Source: Streptomyces vinaceus (GTDB lineage Bacteria > Actinomycetota > Actinomycetes > Streptomycetales > Streptomycetaceae). From it: 64,000 bases of DNA. Of the stretch, positions 44,184 to 52,877 are shown piece by piece. Made by a program: the position numbers and the translations under genes. The notes beneath the pieces were generated by a model. That model saw only the letters and a list, made by a program, of their open reading frames with translations. It had not been told where the DNA came from and made no database searches. Location: NCBI RefSeq assembly GCF_008704935.1, contig NZ_CP023692.1:1860001-1924000 (forward strand). The letters run 5' to 3'. Positions within the stretch are counted from its first letter, which is position 1, and the number at the start of each line of letters is the position of its first letter.

Positions 44184-45209
44184 ATGCCCGAACTGCGTGT
44201 CGTGGCCGTCTCAAATGACGGCACACGACTGGTGCTCAAGGCTGCGGACAGCACGGAGTACACGCTTCCGATCGACGAGCGGCTGCGGGCTGCCGTGCGC
44301 AACGACCGCGCGCGCCTGAACCAGATCGAGATCGAGGTGGAGAGCCACCTCCGCCCCCGTGACATCCAGGCCCGCATACGAGCCGGTGCCTCCGCCGAGG
44401 AGGTCGCTCAACTCGCGGGCATCCCCGTCGACCGCGTACGCCGCTTCGAGGGCCCGGTGCTCGCCGAACGCGCATTCATGGCCGAGCGGGCCCGCAAGAC
44501 CCCCGTGCGCCGGCCCGGTGAGAACACCGGACCCCAGCTCGGCGAGGCGGTACAGGAGCGGCTCACGCTGCGCGGCGCCGAGAAGGAGTCCGTGCAGTGG
44601 GACTCCTGGCGCCGCGACGACGGCACCTGGGAGGTCCTGCTCGTCTACCGGGTGGCGGGCGAACCGCACTCGGCGAGCTGGACGTACGACCCGCCGCGCC
44701 GACTGGTCGTGGCCGTCGACGACGAGGCCCGTTCGCTGATCGGCGAGGCCGACGACCTCCCGGCGACGCCGGAGCCCAGCTTCCCGTTCGTACCGCGGAT
44801 CGCGCGGTTGCCGCGGGACCGGCCACTGGACCGGGCCCTGGACCGGCAGTTGGAGCGGGCCGCCACCGCGGCGCCCGCGCCCGAGCCGGAGGAGGAGCGG
44901 GACACGCTGACGAGCCTGTTGGAGGCCGTCCCCAGCTTCCGCGGCGACCTCGTGGTCCCCGAACGCCCCGAGCCCGAGCCGGAGGAACAGCCGGAAGCCG
45001 AGGAGCCCCCGGCGGCCTCGGCGAGCGCCGGGGCCGGCGCGGCGTACGCGGACGTCCTGATGCCGCGCACGGTGGCGGGCCACCGCGAGCGCCTGACCGG
45101 CACCACGGACCGGCAGGCGGAGGCCGACGGCGTCCGCCCCGGCCGCCGCGCGGCGGTCCCGAGCTGGGACGAGATCGTCTTCGGCACGCGCCGCAAGAAG
45201 CAGGAGTGA
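44184..45209 (+). CDS. sepH: Cell division protein SepH
   Basis: SepH is an actinobacterial protein that binds FtsZ and promotes Z-ring assembly, important for sporulation septation. The 341-residue reading starts at ATG 44184 with GGGAGG upstream. It shows the conserved N-terminal DUF3071 domain (residues 1 to about 170). That domain opens MPELRVVAVSNDGTRLVLKA and includes a helix-turn-helix-like SAEEVAQLAGIPVDRVRRFE at about 70-89 and WRRDDGTWEVLLVYRVAG. The middle is an acidic Pro/Glu-rich linker. The C-terminus ends VPSWDEIVFGTRRKKQE, the short conserved tail motif of the family. The gene stands alone and converges with the sulfurtransferase across a 27-bp tandem repeat. Confidence 0.93.
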   Translation: MPELRVVAVSNDGTRLVLKAADSTEYTLPIDERLRAAVRNDRARLNQIEIEVESHLRPRDIQARIRAGASAEEVAQLAGIPVDRVRRFEGPVLAERAFMAERARKTPVRRPGENTGPQLGEAVQERLTLRGAEKESVQWDSWRRDDGTWEVLLVYRVAGEPHSASWTYDPPRRLVVAVDDEARSLIGEADDLPATPEPSFPFVPRIARLPRDRPLDRALDRQLERAATAAPAPEPEEERDTLTSLLEAVPSFRGDLVVPERPEPEPEEQPEAEEPPAASASAGAGAAYADVLMPRTVAGHRERLTGTTDRQAEADGVRPGRRAAVPSWDEIVFGTRRKKQE

Positions 45210-45289
45210 AGCGGGAGTAGCGCGGCACCCGTGCGCCCGGCCCCGCCGCCCTCACAGGCGCGGGGCGCGGGCGCGGGGCCCTGGGCCCG

Positions 45290-45370
45290 GGGCGGGACGC
45301 CCTGGGCGGGGGCCCGGGGCGGGACGCCCTGGGCGGGGGCCCGGGGCGGGACGCCCTGGGCGGGGGCCCG
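45290..45370. repeat. Three perfect tandem copies of a 27-bp GC-rich unit
   Basis: Identical 27-base units occupy 45290-45316, 45317-45343 and 45344-45370. Each begins GGGCGGGACGCCCTGGGCG and ends with GGGGGCCCG. A partial, diverged copy precedes them. They fill the gap between the convergent sepH and sulfurtransferase genes. Each unit contains GGGCG...CGCCC-type self-complementarity, so the array may act as a terminator or may be a slippage product. Confidence 0.95.
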
Positions 45371-45381
45371 GGGCGCAGTCC

Positions 45382-46236
45382 CTACTGCGGGTCCGGGCCC
45401 GTGGCCACGGGGCGCGCCGGGTCACCGGACCATTCCGACCAGCTGCCCGCGTACAGGGCGGCCGGGATCCCCGCCACTTCCAGGGCCAGCACCTCGTGCG
45501 CCCCCGAGACCCCCGAACCGCAGTACACGCCGACCGGTCGCGCACCCGAGGCGCCCAGGCCGGCGAAGCGCGCCCGCAGAGCGTCCGCCGTGAGGAACCT
45601 CCCGTCCGCGTCCACGTTCTCCGTCGTCGGCGCCGACACCGCGCCCGGAATGTGTCCACCGACCCGGTCGATCGGCTCGATCTCGCCCCGGTAGCGCTCC
45701 CCCGCCCGGGCGTCCAGCAGGATGCCGCTGCGCGCAAGATCGGCCGCCGCGTCCGCGTCCAGCAGCCCCACCGCCCCCGGGTTTGGCTTGAAATCGCCCT
45801 GCGTAACGGTGGCGGTATCCTCCGTCACCGGACCGCCCGCCGCCGTCCACGCGGCCAGTCCCCCGTCCAGTACCCGTACGTCCGTGTGACCCGTCCAGCG
45901 CAAGAGCCACCACGCCCGAGCGGCGGCCCAGCCCAGACCTCCGTCGTACACGACCACTGGCGCGTCGGCGAAGACCCCGGCCCGGCGCATGACGGCCCCG
46001 AACTCCTCCGGCTCCGGCAGCGGGTGGCGGCCGCCGGATCCCGGCGGACCTGCCAGTTCGCGGTCGAGGTCCACGTACACGGCCCCCGGCAGGTGGCCGG
46101 CCTCGTACGCGGAACGCAGGTTCGGACCACCCAGCTGCCAGCGGATGTCGAGCAGCACCGGCGGCCGCGAGCCGGCCATCTCGTCCATCAGTTCGGCGGC
46201 GGAAACGATCACGGGAGGAGCGGAGTTCGCAGTCAT
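45382..46236 (-). CDS. 3-mercaptopyruvate-type sulfurtransferase (rhodanese, two domains)
   Basis: A 284-residue protein with two rhodanese domains. The inactive N-terminal half holds PPVLLDIRWQLGG and GHLPGAVYVDLDRELAG. The catalytic C-terminal half has RSGILLDARAGERYRGE, the signature GHIPGAVSAPTTEN and the active-site loop YCGSGVSGAHEVLAL with the persulphide-forming cysteine. The CGSGV(S/T)(A/G) loop is that of 3-mercaptopyruvate sulfurtransferase rather than the CRKGVT of thiosulphate sulfurtransferase, so the donor is probably 3-mercaptopyruvate. ATG 46236 is used; ATG 46245 (MGR...) is three codons upstream and also possible. It is convergent with sepH and divergent from the VOC gene. 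Confidence 0.9.
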   Translation of the reverse strand: MTANSAPPVIVSAAELMDEMAGSRPPVLLDIRWQLGGPNLRSAYEAGHLPGAVYVDLDRELAGPPGSGGRHPLPEPEEFGAVMRRAGVFADAPVVVYDGGLGWAAARAWWLLRWTGHTDVRVLDGGLAAWTAAGGPVTEDTATVTQGDFKPNPGAVGLLDADAAADLARSGILLDARAGERYRGEIEPIDRVGGHIPGAVSAPTTENVDADGRFLTADALRARFAGLGASGARPVGVYCGSGVSGAHEVLALEVAGIPAALYAGSWSEWSGDPARPVATGPDPQ

Positions 46237-46412
46237 ACGGCCCATCTTCCTCCCCGCTCCGCGGCCCGTGTAACAAGCCCGACATCGACAGGCCGCATCG
46301 ATTCGGTCATCTCTCCCCGCGTCGGCGAAACCCCGGCCGGTCGAGGCGCGCCGGACCCGCCGTAGTGGAAGCATCTGGTCCGGGATGAGCGACGACGGAG
46401 GAGAGCGCTGAC

Positions 46413-47210
46413 ATGACCGAGGAACCGGAAGAAACGCGGCGCCCGCCCGGCACGCCGTGCTGGTCGAGTCTGATGGTGCACGGCCTCGGGACCACCGAGG
46501 CCTTCTACACCGACCTGTTCCGCTGGGAGTACGAGCCCGGCCCCCAGCCGTTCGGCCCGTACGTCCGCGCCTTCCTCGACGGCCAAGAGGTGGCCGGCAT
46601 CGGCGAGATGCCGCCGGACCGCCACCTTCCGGTGGCCTGGACCACGTACTTCGCCACCGACGACGCGGACTCGACCGCCGAGACGATCCGCTCCTGCGGC
46701 GGCACGGTCGCGGTGGGCCCGCTGGACGCGGGCGGCGAGGGGCGGGTGGCGATCTGCTCCGATCCGCTGGGCGCGATCTTCGGGATCTGGCAGGCCGAGG
46801 AACACATCGGGACCCGGCTGTCGGGCGTCCCCGGCACCCCGGTCTGGGCCGAGCTGGTCACGCAGGACACCTCGACCGTCGGCAAGTTCTACCAGCACGT
46901 CTTCGGCCACGAGGCCGAGACGCACGCCACGGCCACTTCCGACTTCGACTACGTCACCCTGCTGCTGGACGGGCGCCCGGTCGCCGCCGTGCACGGGGTC
47001 GGACGCTCGCTCCCGCACGACCGAGGCCCGCACTGGATGACGTACTTCGAGGTCGAGGACGTGGACACGGCCGCGGCCCGGGTCCACCGGCTCGGCGGCC
47101 GCGTCATCCAGCCGCCCCGCGAGGGCCTGACGGGCAGGGTCTCCACGGTCACCGACCCGGAGGGCGCGGTCTTCACCCTGGTCGAATCCCGCCCCGCGAC
47201 CGCCCGCTGA
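46413..47210 (+). CDS. Tandem VOC (glyoxalase/bleomycin-resistance fold) protein
   Basis: A 265-residue protein made of two vicinal-oxygen-chelate domains (about 14-125 and 138-258). Both repeats show the family pattern: PCWSSLMVHGLGTTEAFYTD ... IWQ, then PVWAELVTQDTSTVGKFYQH ... VFTLVES. His/Glu positions that could bind metal are present, such as H24-type and E-containing strand ends, but the ligand set is not obvious. The closest functional class is the hydroxylase-like or antibiotic-resistance VOC proteins of actinobacteria; activity is unknown. ATG 46413 has GGAGGAG upstream. It is divergent from the sulfurtransferase. Confidence 0.87.
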   Translation: MTEEPEETRRPPGTPCWSSLMVHGLGTTEAFYTDLFRWEYEPGPQPFGPYVRAFLDGQEVAGIGEMPPDRHLPVAWTTYFATDDADSTAETIRSCGGTVAVGPLDAGGEGRVAICSDPLGAIFGIWQAEEHIGTRLSGVPGTPVWAELVTQDTSTVGKFYQHVFGHEAETHATATSDFDYVTLLLDGRPVAAVHGVGRSLPHDRGPHWMTYFEVEDVDTAAARVHRLGGRVIQPPREGLTGRVSTVTDPEGAVFTLVESRPATAR

Positions 47211-47257
47211 CCGCGCCGGGCGGCTCCGCTGCACGTCCGCGACCGGGTGCGGGCCCC

Positions 47258-47866
47258 TCAGGGGGCGGGGCTGTCCGACGGAACGGGGGCGGCCGCGCTC
47301 CAGAAGTCGTCCCGTACGTCCGGACGCTGGGGGTACGGGGCGGTGCGCACCGGGGTGTTGGGTGGGGTCGTCGGGTCCTGCACGGGCGAGTCGGTCAGGC
47401 AGGGAGTGGCCGCATCGAGGAAGAACTGCCCTTCGGCGGCGACTTCGACGGACAGGCTGTAGCCGTCCGGCGTGCTGGCTCGCATCGCGGGAAAGTCGGG
47501 GCTCTTGTTCACGGAGGTGACCTTGTAGCCGCGGCCCGTCCATTCGCGCTCGATGACCCCGAGGAGAGCGCCGCGGCGCTGCTCGGAGACGATGGTCAGG
47601 ATGAGGACCGAGCGTTTGGCGGCTCCGGTACCCGTGGAGCCACCCGCCGTGTTCGTACAGCCGGCGTCCGCGGAGGGACCATGGTTCCAGCGCAGTTCCG
47701 GACGTACGGCGGCGAGCGTCTCCTGGAGGATCGCATCGGCCCGTTCGGCACCCTGTTGCATGTTCACGCCGGTGTTCCCCTTCTTGGCTGTCGTGTCCGG
47801 CCCGCCGCATGCTGTGGCGAAGGCCGCCAGCAGGAGCAGCGCGGCGGTGATCCGGGACCGTCTCAT
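47258..47866 (-). CDS. Lipoprotein of a DUF1023 operon
   Basis: A 202-residue exported protein. The signal peptide MRRSRITAALLLLAAFATAC ends in the lipobox ATAC at Cys20. The mature part begins GGPDTTAKKGNTGVNMQQGA and contains a mixed alpha/beta core (SVLILTIVSEQRRGALLGVI, GYSLSVEVAAEGQFFLDAAT) followed by a Pro/Thr/Ser-rich C-terminal tail. Two further cysteines (CTNTA and CLTD) may form a disulphide. Its ATG overlaps the stop of the DUF1023 gene by 4 nt, so it is the third gene of that unit. No enzymatic motif is seen, and the function is unknown. Confidence 0.85.
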   Translation of the reverse strand: MRRSRITAALLLLAAFATACGGPDTTAKKGNTGVNMQQGAERADAILQETLAAVRPELRWNHGPSADAGCTNTAGGSTGTGAAKRSVLILTIVSEQRRGALLGVIEREWTGRGYKVTSVNKSPDFPAMRASTPDGYSLSVEVAAEGQFFLDAATPCLTDSPVQDPTTPPNTPVRTAPYPQRPDVRDDFWSAAAPVPSDSPAP

Positions 47867-49704
47867 CGAGGCTCCTCCGTGCTGATTGCTCCGGACTGAC
47901 CAGCGATGATCCGGGCGATGTTGGACGCGGAGTCCTGGTCCTTCAACGGGTTGAAGTAGTTCGAGTGGGCGTCGAAGGGCCCGTTGCCCTCGATGAACGG
48001 CTTGGGTCCGTCGGCCACCAGGAAGCGGTGGGCGCCGAAGTCCTTGCTGGCCGGGTCCGTACCGAAGTAGATCTCGCTCTCGTCGGTGACGGCGTCGCCG
48101 AGGAGGAATCCTGCGGCTCCGCCCGCGACGACGGCGCCGGGGAATCCCGCTGCGCCCAAGCCCGCGCCGCTCAGCATGCCGTTGGACTCGGACTTGTTCG
48201 GGAGCATGGTCACGGGATCGTGGTCGGACGCTCCGACGAACACGTGGTCCTTGCCGACGTTGAGCTGGTCGGCGTGGTGAGCGCCGGTGCCGGGGCTGCC
48301 GACCAGGATGATGTCATCGGCGCCCGGGATCCCACCGTCGAGCTGTGCGGCCTGGCCGACCGTGAGCGATCCGTAGGAGTGCCCGAGCGCGGTGATGTGC
48401 GGGTCGGGGTTCTCGTTCGTGGCGCTGATGCCGGCCATGAACCGGTTGTAGTCGGGTGCACCCCTGCGGGCGTGCTCCTCGGACATGACGTCGAGGTTGT
48501 CCACCAGGTGGTCCGCGGGCAGCTGTGGCGCGTCGTAGCCGAGCCAGACGATGGCCGCCGAGCTCGGATCGAATCTCCGGGCCCCGAGGGCCGTGTCGCG
48601 GGCCCGCTGGACGTCGTTGCGGGCGAAGTCCGCATCCAGTGCCGTGCCCAGCCCCGGTACGTACGCGGACACGTTGCGGGACGTGTCGGGGTTGCCGAAG
48701 GCCACGATGGCGCGGCCGCCGCCCTGGTCACCGATGCCGAGGAGGTACATCGGGGGCTCGCCCGGCTTCTGGTTCCACAGCTGGCTGTCGATGGAACGCA
48801 TGCCCGCGAGCTGGGTTCGTGACTTCTCGTCGTCCTGCCCGGACAGCTTGCCCATGAGCATCTGCAGGTTGTCGCGGTTGGCGTCGTCGCGTACCGCGGA
48901 CGGGATGCCGTCGAGGTTTCCGAGCACGTCCGGGTAGACGGACAGGAGCTCGGCCTGCCGGTCGGGTGTGAGCCCTTTCCACCAGGCCGCGCGCTCCGCC
49001 GGTGAGCTCTTCTCGGGGATCGCGTCGCGCAAGTAGTCCCGGGCGTCCTCACGGACCACCTGCGCGTCCCCGGCCGCGTCGGCCCAGGTGGCATCCGTGA
49101 CCTCCAGGCCGTCGGGTGCCTTGAGACGGTTCAGGGTGCGGACGAACCGGGAGTCCACCTCCTGTGCGGCCGATACCGCACTCACTATGCGGTTGGCGAT
49201 CTCCTGCGCGACGGCGGCGTGCGGGTTCGGGTTGGTGAAACCCGGGGGCCGCTGACCGAGGGCAGGAGGCCGCGTGTCCAGCAGGTAGCGGGAGCCCCGT
49301 ACGGTGCCACCCGGGACGGGTTCCTTCGTGAGGAGGTTCTCGCCACCGGCCGGGTACTGAACCGATCCATCGGCGTGTACCGCGTAGCCGCGGGCCTCGG
49401 CGTCGTCCAAGGCCTCCTTCAGACGTACCTGCTCCGCGGAGAGTTCGTGCGCCAGCGAGTCGAGGGTGGTGCGGATCAGGCCGCACTCGGTGTGGATGAA
49501 GTCGAAGTTCCGGTCGAGCCGCTTGAGGCGTTCGTACGCCGACGATGCCGAGGCGCCCTTCTGCGACTCCAACGATTTGACCATCTGCACGCTGATGCGG
49601 TCCCGTGCCGCGTCGGCGCGGGTACTGGCCTCGGCCCAAGCGGTGGCGGCCTCGGTGTACTCGGTCGTCTTCAGGTCGCGCAGCTGCGCCCAGGTCACCG
49701 TCAC
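47863..49704 (-). CDS. DUF1023 alpha/beta hydrolase
   Basis: A 613-residue protein. The first 160 residues are helical, like WXG100-type coiled coils (ASTRADAARDRISVQMVKSL, LERL). The C-terminal half is the DUF1023 alpha/beta hydrolase with the nucleophile elbow ITALGHSYGSLTVGQAAQ, the preceding WLGYDAPQLPAD, and late Asp/His candidates (GASDHDPVTM and FGAHRFLVADG). DUF1023 proteins occur beside ESX/WXG-like genes in actinobacteria and are probably secreted or surface-associated. The GTG at 49704 is coupled to the preceding gene by a 4-nt overlap. The substrate is unknown. Confidence 0.88.
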   Translation of the reverse strand: MTVTWAQLRDLKTTEYTEAATAWAEASTRADAARDRISVQMVKSLESQKGASASSAYERLKRLDRNFDFIHTECGLIRTTLDSLAHELSAEQVRLKEALDDAEARGYAVHADGSVQYPAGGENLLTKEPVPGGTVRGSRYLLDTRPPALGQRPPGFTNPNPHAAVAQEIANRIVSAVSAAQEVDSRFVRTLNRLKAPDGLEVTDATWADAAGDAQVVREDARDYLRDAIPEKSSPAERAAWWKGLTPDRQAELLSVYPDVLGNLDGIPSAVRDDANRDNLQMLMGKLSGQDDEKSRTQLAGMRSIDSQLWNQKPGEPPMYLLGIGDQGGGRAIVAFGNPDTSRNVSAYVPGLGTALDADFARNDVQRARDTALGARRFDPSSAAIVWLGYDAPQLPADHLVDNLDVMSEEHARRGAPDYNRFMAGISATNENPDPHITALGHSYGSLTVGQAAQLDGGIPGADDIILVGSPGTGAHHADQLNVGKDHVFVGASDHDPVTMLPNKSESNGMLSGAGLGAAGFPGAVVAGGAAGFLLGDAVTDESEIYFGTDPASKDFGAHRFLVADGPKPFIEGNGPFDAHSNYFNPLKDQDSASNIARIIAGQSGAISTEEPR

Positions 49705-50144
49705 GGCTTCGGCTCCTGTCGTACGGCCAGTTGGGAGAAGGAGATCCGGTACTGCTCGTCGACCTCGCCGATGTCCCTCGCCACGCTCATCAGTTGCGGA
49801 CGCAGAGCGCGGCACTCCTCTCGGACCGCGGTGAGTCGCTTGTCCCAGGACGTCCTTACGGTGGCCAGAGCGGTCGTGGATTCGAAGCCGGACGTTCCGG
49901 AGGCCACCCCTTCATGGGCAGCCGTCATCTTGCCCAAGGCACCGTCCATACTGAGGCCCAGATCACCGGCGGCAGCTGCGGCACGGGTCCACGGGCCTCC
50001 CGAGTGGGCCAGGTCTTCGTTGCCACTGCCACGACCACCGCCGTGGCCCCCGGTGCCGTCGTCAGCGGATGCGAGCCGCATCGGTGCCGGCTCGCCGAAC
50101 AACTCGGCCCAGCGCGCGGGCAATGCCTCTGCGTCCATGTCCAT
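49701..50144 (-). CDS. WXG100-like small helical protein of the DUF1023 operon
   Basis: A 147-residue protein and first gene of a three-gene unit with the DUF1023 hydrolase and the lipoprotein. After a Gly/Asp/Ser-rich N-terminus (DDGTGGHGGGRGSGNEDLAH) it is helical: PWTRAAAAAGDLGLSMDGAL, then WDKRLTAVREECRALRPQLM and RDIGEVDEQYRISFSQL. The pattern of a long helix hairpin is like ESX (type VII) partner proteins, although the strict W-x-G motif is not present. ATG 50144 has GGGGGAC upstream. It overlaps the hydrolase by 4 nt. Function is inferred only from context. Confidence 0.75.
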   Translation of the reverse strand: MDMDAEALPARWAELFGEPAPMRLASADDGTGGHGGGRGSGNEDLAHSGGPWTRAAAAAGDLGLSMDGALGKMTAAHEGVASGTSGFESTTALATVRTSWDKRLTAVREECRALRPQLMSVARDIGEVDEQYRISFSQLAVRQEPKP

Positions 50145-50291
50145 GTCCCCCTCCCGGTGCCCCCACGGGCCCCGCGGAGCTCAGACAACCAAGCCAATGA
50201 TCTCGAATGCAAATGCTACGGCCGCGTGTCGAAGCGAAAGGACTCCGGCCGCCGCAGGGGCGTGTGGCTTGGCGTGGAAGGTGGAGCTCCG

Positions 50292-50942
50292 TCAGTCGGA
50301 GGCCACCGGCAGGACGTCCGGCGAGAGCGCGCCGGGGTGGACCGAGCCGCTCGTCATGCGGCGGCGGTGGTGGCGGCGGCACAGGACCTCGTAGCCGATC
50401 TCCTCCGCCGGGCGGTTCACGTCGCCGACCACCACTTGGGCGCCTTCCACCACCATTTCGCCGCCCACCGTACGGGCGTTGTGGGTGGCGCGGGCGCCGC
50501 ACCAGCACATCGCCTCCACCTGGAGGGTCTCGATCCGGTCCGCCAGCTCGATCAGGCGCTGCGAGCCGGGGAAGAGCTTGGTGCGGAAGTCCGTGGTGAT
50601 CCCGAAGGCGAAGACGTCCAGGTCCAGGTCGTCGACGACGCGCGCGAGCTGGTCGATCTGGTCGGGGGCGAGGAACTGCGCCTCGTCCACGATCACGTAG
50701 TCCGCCTTGCCGCCCTTCGAGAGCTCCGCGACCAGGTAGGCGTACAGGTCCATGCCCTCCGGCGCCTCCACCGCCTCCGTCACCAGACCGAGGCGGGAGG
50801 AGAGCTTGCCCTCGCCCGCGCGGTCGTCGCGGGTGAAGATCACGCCCTGGAGCCCGCGCGCCGAGCGGTTGTGGGCGATCTGGAGCGCCAACGTACTCTT
50901 CCCGCAGTCCATCGTGCCGGAGAAAAACACCAATTCGGGCAT
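50292..50942 (-). CDS. tdk: Thymidine kinase (type II)
   Basis: A 216-residue ATP-dependent thymidine kinase that phosphorylates thymidine in the salvage route to dTMP. Motifs are Walker A FFSGTMDCGKSTLALQ, the VIVDEAQFL Walker-B/DEAQ motif, ITTDFRTKLFPGS, and the zinc site CWCG (near 146-149) with CRRH near the end. The lasso loop carries VGGEMVVEGAQVVVGDVNR. The C-terminal 20 residues are a variable tail. ATG 50942 lies 63 bases downstream of the preceding phosphatase stop on the same strand, so it may end a DUF5998-phosphatase-tdk unit. Confidence 0.95.
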   Translation of the reverse strand: MPELVFFSGTMDCGKSTLALQIAHNRSARGLQGVIFTRDDRAGEGKLSSRLGLVTEAVEAPEGMDLYAYLVAELSKGGKADYVIVDEAQFLAPDQIDQLARVVDDLDLDVFAFGITTDFRTKLFPGSQRLIELADRIETLQVEAMCWCGARATHNARTVGGEMVVEGAQVVVGDVNRPAEEIGYEVLCRRHHRRRMTSGSVHPGALSPDVLPVASD

Positions 50943-51005
50943 GGAGGGGACGGGGCCTTTCGAGTCGTGGTCAGCGGGAGGGCGTACGGGGGCGGGTCGG
51001 TCGTG

Positions 51006-52208
51006 TCAGGTGCGGATTTCGAGCAGCGGGACCAGCTGCTCGGCCGCGGTCATCGAGCCGTGCATCCCGGTGAGCGCCGATTCGTTGGGCTCGTTCACGG
51101 ACGCGGTGATCGCCGCATCGGCGTGCGCGGCGGCGACCACGTCGCCGATCCGGCCGAGGACGCGCTCGTCGCACTCCCCCGGCGGCCCGAACCAGCCCAG
51201 CTCCAGGGCCTCTTCGCGGCCCGCGATCCAGAACCGGTCGCCCAGCACCTCGCGCCACACGGTCAGGACGTCGGCCTCCGCGCCGGGGACTGCGTACACG
51301 TGCCGGGCCCGGCCCTCGCCGCCGAGCAGGGCCACGCCCGCGCCCAGCTCCCAGTCCTCGTCGTAGTCGATCCGGGAGTCCTCGTCGAAGGGGATGTCCA
51401 CCATGCCGTGGTCGGCGGTCACGTACAGCGCCGTGCGCGGCGGGAGTTGCTCGGCGAGCCGCTGCACGAGGCGGTCGACGTACATCAGCTGACCGCGCCA
51501 GGCGTCGGAGTTCACGCCGTGCCGGTGGCCGGCCCCGTCGAGCTCGCTGTAGTACGTGTACACCAGCGAGCGGTCGCCCGCGGCGAGCCTCTCGGCCGCC
51601 AGGTCCATCCGCTCCTCGCCGGTCATCCGGCCGAGGAAGGTGCCGCCGCTCAGCGCGATCTTGGTGAGCGGGGTGGTCTGGAAGGCGGGCGAGGAGACCT
51701 GCGCCGTGGCCACCCCCGCCTTGTCGGCCTGCTGGAAGACGGTCGGGTACGGCTGCCAGGGCTTCGGCGGGGTCCACGGGTGCCAGCGGAGCTGGTTCAT
51801 CAGCTCGCCGGTGGCCGGGTTGCGCACGGCGTAGCCGGGCAGGCCGTGCCGGGCGGGCGGCAGGCCCGTGCCCACGGAGGCCAGCGAGGTGGCGGTGGTC
51901 GCCGGGAAGCCCGCGGTGATCGGGCGGCCGGTGCCGCCGCGCGAGGTGCCGAGCAGGGAGGTCAGGTACGGGGCCTCGTCCGGGTGGGCCTTGATCTGCT
52001 CCCAGCCCATGCCGTCGACCAGGAACACGCAGTTCCGGTCGGCCGGGGCGAGCTCGGGGATCGCGGCGGTGAACCCGGGAACGCCCTGGCCCGCCACGAG
52101 CGTCGGCAGCAGATCGGCGAGCGAGCCGGTGCCGTACTCGGGGACGGGGGCGCCGGTGAGGTCCAGCAGCTCCGGCTCGTCCCAGTTCGACGGTGCGGAG
52201 TAGGACAT
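51006..52208 (-). CDS. Alkaline phosphatase-superfamily (nucleotide pyrophosphatase-like) protein
   Basis: A 400-residue enzyme of the alkaline-phosphatase/type I phosphodiesterase superfamily. The metal and nucleophile sites are CVFLVDGMGWEQI (Asp ligand), FPATTATSLASVGTGLPPAR with the nucleophilic Thr, YTYYSELDGAGHRHG (Asp/His ligands), and YVTADHGMVDIP with ADHGM. It resembles nucleotide pyrophosphatase/phosphodiesterases, but the substrate is not known. Its ATG overlaps the DUF5998 stop by one base (TGATG). It lies upstream of tdk, which might point to nucleotide metabolism. Confidence 0.9.
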   Translation of the reverse strand: MSYSAPSNWDEPELLDLTGAPVPEYGTGSLADLLPTLVAGQGVPGFTAAIPELAPADRNCVFLVDGMGWEQIKAHPDEAPYLTSLLGTSRGGTGRPITAGFPATTATSLASVGTGLPPARHGLPGYAVRNPATGELMNQLRWHPWTPPKPWQPYPTVFQQADKAGVATAQVSSPAFQTTPLTKIALSGGTFLGRMTGEERMDLAAERLAAGDRSLVYTYYSELDGAGHRHGVNSDAWRGQLMYVDRLVQRLAEQLPPRTALYVTADHGMVDIPFDEDSRIDYDEDWELGAGVALLGGEGRARHVYAVPGAEADVLTVWREVLGDRFWIAGREEALELGWFGPPGECDERVLGRIGDVVAAAHADAAITASVNEPNESALTGMHGSMTAAEQLVPLLEIRT

Positions 52209-52804
52209 CAGCGGGCGGGACCGGATGTCGCCGCGGTTGCCTCACTGAGCGCCTGCGCGAAGACGAGGGTCTGGCGGACCGCCTCCGGGCCGTCGCCGGC
52301 CTCGCTGACGCGCAGGCTGAGGTCGTCGGCGGTCGAGTTGCCGGTGTAGCCGTGGTCGGAGTCGCAGTTGGGGTCGCCGCAGGCGGCGGGCTCCAGGTCG
52401 ATCCGGGAGACCGCGCCCCAGCCGATGGTCAGGACGACCTCGCGGGGCAGCGTGCCCGGGGTGTACGACTCGGGGTTGGCGACGACGCGGCTGAGTACCA
52501 CGGAGGAGATCGCGCCGATCTTGACGGACTCGGTGGAGGTGGTCGCGTAGGGGGACGGGGAGCCGGCGTCGGCGGCCTGCTCGTCGGTGTGGCTCACGAT
52601 GAAGCGGTTGCCGGTCAGGACCAGCACCGTGACGTGCCGGCGCACCTCGTTGGAGTCGAAGGTCGTCTCCTGGTGGACCAGGTACGACGAGATCGGCTCG
52701 CCGCCCACCGCGGCCTCCACGGCCTCGGCCACGAGGGCCGGGTAGTAGCCGCTGCGCTCGATCGCCGTGCGCAGCCCCTGGGTCGTCGTACCGGATTTCG
52801 CCAT
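52208..52804 (-). CDS. DUF5998 family protein
   Basis: A 198-residue actinobacterial protein of the DUF5998 family. The N-terminus is a short helical region (LRTAIERSGYYPALVAEAVE), the rest a compact beta-rich domain. That domain includes YLVHQETTFDSNEVRRHVTV, NRFIVSHTDEQ, VKIGAISSVVLSRVVANPES and a zinc-like C-x5-C pair (ACGDPNCDSDHGYTGN). The end is VFAQALSEATAATS. The function is unknown. ATG 52804 is the best-spaced start; ATG 52813 (MDP) is three codons earlier. It is followed with a 1-base overlap by the phosphatase gene. Confidence 0.88.
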   Translation of the reverse strand: MAKSGTTTQGLRTAIERSGYYPALVAEAVEAAVGGEPISSYLVHQETTFDSNEVRRHVTVLVLTGNRFIVSHTDEQAADAGSPSPYATTSTESVKIGAISSVVLSRVVANPESYTPGTLPREVVLTIGWGAVSRIDLEPAACGDPNCDSDHGYTGNSTADDLSLRVSEAGDGPEAVRQTLVFAQALSEATAATSGPAR

Positions 52805-52877
52805 GGGGTCCATCCTAAGGCCCGTACGGGGCACCCCGGGCGCCCGCGGACCCGTCTTCCCGAGGTTGCGGGGCCGG

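Noticed and set aside
45290..45370. CRISPR array
   Set aside because: The 27-bp units are directly adjacent with no unique spacers, and no cas genes are in the window.
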